In this document: positions 63,074-64,000 of the stretch, one piece after another
How positions within the stretch are numbered: the first letter of the stretch is position 1
How the letters are laid out: every line of letters starts with the position of its first letter
Source: Mycolicibacterium mengxianglii
GTDB taxonomy: Bacteria > Actinomycetota > Actinomycetes > Mycobacteriales > Mycobacteriaceae
Direction: 5' to 3'
Assembly: GCF_015710575.1 (NCBI RefSeq)
Contig: NZ_CP065373.1
Coordinates: 4,340,001 to 4,404,000 of the forward strand
Length of the DNA stretch: 64,000 nucleotides
The notes under the pieces: model-generated
What the model was told of the DNA's origin: nothing
The model's input: the letters and a program-made list of their open reading frames with translations, nothing else
Databases searched by the model: none
Position numbers and translations under genes: made by a program

Positions 63074-64000
63074 AGCGCGACCCGCGGATCGGCGAGCGAC
63101 TGCAGCAGATCAACGACGATGTTGGTGGCGACATAGAGCACCCCGACCACCAGGGTCACGCCGGCTATCGCGTTGAAATCGGCCTTGTCGATGGCGCGGG
63201 CAAGGTAATTCCCGATGCCCGGCCGGGCGAAGATCAACTCGACCAGGATGCAGTTGCCGACCATCACCGCCAATTGCAGACCCACCAGCGCCAGCACCGG
63301 GCCCAGCGAGTTGCGCAGTGTGTGCATGATGAGGATCCGCTTCTCTCCCAGTCCGATCGCCCGTGCCGTGCGGGTGTGGTCGGCACGCAGATTCGCCTCG
63401 AGCCCGCTGCGCAATACCCGTCCGATCGCCGCACCGGGTATCAATGCCAGGCACAGTGCAGGCAGCACAAGGTGATAGAGGTCATCGATGAACACTTCAG
63501 GCCTGCCGGCCAGCACGCTGTCGATCAGCAGTGAGTGTGTCGGACCGGTGGGAGCGTCCACATACGATGTCAGGCCGGTGATCGGCAGGATGTTCAGCAG
63601 CCGGTAGAACACCAGCATGCCGATCAGACAGGTCAAGAACACCGGTACCGACGCCCCCGAGACCATCACCACCCGCAACACCCCGGAACCACGCCAGCCC
63701 TGTGCGGTGGCCAGACCGAGCAGGAACCCGATGGCAACCGCGAAAACCAGTGACACGAAAAGCAATTCGAGCGTCACCGGCAGGTACGTCGCGATGTCGG
63801 CGGTCACCGGCGTCCGCGATACACTCGACTGTCCCAGGTCGCCGCTCGCCGCATTGACCAGGTAGTGCCAGAACTGCAGCGGCAGTGGTTGATCCAGACC
63901 GAGCTGAACCCGGGCGGCCTCATACACTTCCGGCGGGGCCTTGGCGCCCACCAGCGCGGCCACCGGATCGACGGGGGCCACCTTCTGCAGGGTGAAGACC
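63070..64000 (-). CDS. Dpp/Opp-type ABC transporter permease, 5' end outside window
   Basis: About 310 residues are visible; the frame stays open to the right edge (VFTLQKVAPVDPVAALVG), so the first membrane helix lies outside. The EAA-type loop reads GSGLEANLRADHTRTARAIGLGEKRILIMHTLRNSLGPVLALVGLQL (with the leading RVLR), followed by ELIFARPGIGNYLARAID, the DppB/OppB signature. It forms one membrane half of an importer for peptides, nickel, opine-like or aminopolycarboxylate compounds. The partner permease, ATPases and binding protein are not in the window. It ends in a stop that overlaps the next MFS gene. Confidence 0.9.
   Translation of the reverse strand, partial: VFTLQKVAPVDPVAALVGAKAPPEVYEAARVQLGLDQPLPLQFWHYLVNAASGDLGQSSVSRTPVTADIATYLPVTLELLFVSLVFAVAIGFLLGLATAQGWRGSGVLRVVMVSGASVPVFLTCLIGMLVFYRLLNILPITGLTSYVDAPTGPTHSLLIDSVLAGRPEVFIDDLYHLVLPALCLALIPGAAIGRVLRSGLEANLRADHTRTARAIGLGEKRILIMHTLRNSLGPVLALVGLQLAVMVGNCILVELIFARPGIGNYLARAIDKADFNAIAGVTLVVGVLYVATNIVVDLLQSLADPRVAL

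Overview
The window comes from a high-GC actinobacterium, almost certainly an environmental or rapid-growing Mycobacterium (Mycolicibacterium type). The diagnostic block is tRNA-Thr, tRNA-Met, rpmG, hadA, hadB, hadC, tRNA-Trp, secE, nusG, rplK and rplA on the minus strand. Close by are echA3-like and glyoxalase II-like genes, and further on gpsA, a BVMO of the Rv0565c/EthA type and YajQ. This matches the order I know from M. tuberculosis, with rearrangements.

Region 1 (1-23.3 kb) is a polysaccharide locus of Wzx/Wzy type. It holds a low-molecular-weight tyrosine phosphatase (cut by the left edge), UDP-glucose dehydrogenase, a Wzy/O-antigen-ligase-like polymerase, an acyltransferase, a nitroreductase-family protein, a Wzx-like flippase, a pyruvyl transferase, three GT4-type glycosyltransferases, the GDP-mannose dehydratase/reductase pair (gmd, rmd), a Wzz/BY-kinase with a C-terminal tyrosine cluster, and a DUF4012 membrane protein. 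Together these can make UDP-glucuronate and a GDP-6-deoxyhexose, assemble a repeat unit, flip it, polymerise it and control chain length by tyrosine phosphorylation. The phosphoglycosyl transferase that should start the repeat unit is not seen and may lie off the left edge.

Region 2 (5.2-10.1 kb) is a pile of decayed insertion sequences inside that locus: two inverted IS3-type remnants, an IS30 remnant, and an IS481 element split by an IS21-type element. The IS21 ends and its 7-bp target duplication can be read exactly (6958-9140). Its istA is frameshifted while istB is open.

Region 3 (23.4-30.8 kb) is housekeeping: a secreted small protein, a membrane-anchored EEP-fold hydrolase, the ribosomal/transcription block, the HadABC dehydratases of mycolic acid synthesis, and three tRNAs. 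Region 4 (30.8-35.9 kb) is an accessory insert of lower GC carrying a DUF1800/DUF1501 pair and a faint transposase remnant.

Region 5 (35.9-48.2 kb) holds glyoxalase II-like, crotonase, TetR, pirin, GNAT, UsfY-like and secreted PASTA-like genes, a second acyltransferase, a frame-broken gene, and a BVMO/hydrolase pair divergent from a TetR gene with a clear tandem operator. Region 6 (48.4-57.2 kb) holds tRNA-Tyr, YajQ, an MFS exporter, the EthA-like BVMO, an HtrA-type lipoprotein protease, an ArsR/MFS pair with a 20-bp palindromic operator, and gpsA.

Region 7 (57.4 kb to the right edge) is a catabolic or transport cluster: an NtaA/DmoA-type FMN monooxygenase, a RibBA-like protein with altered active sites, two MFS transporters, a GntR/HutC regulator and a Dpp/Opp-type ABC permease cut by the right edge.
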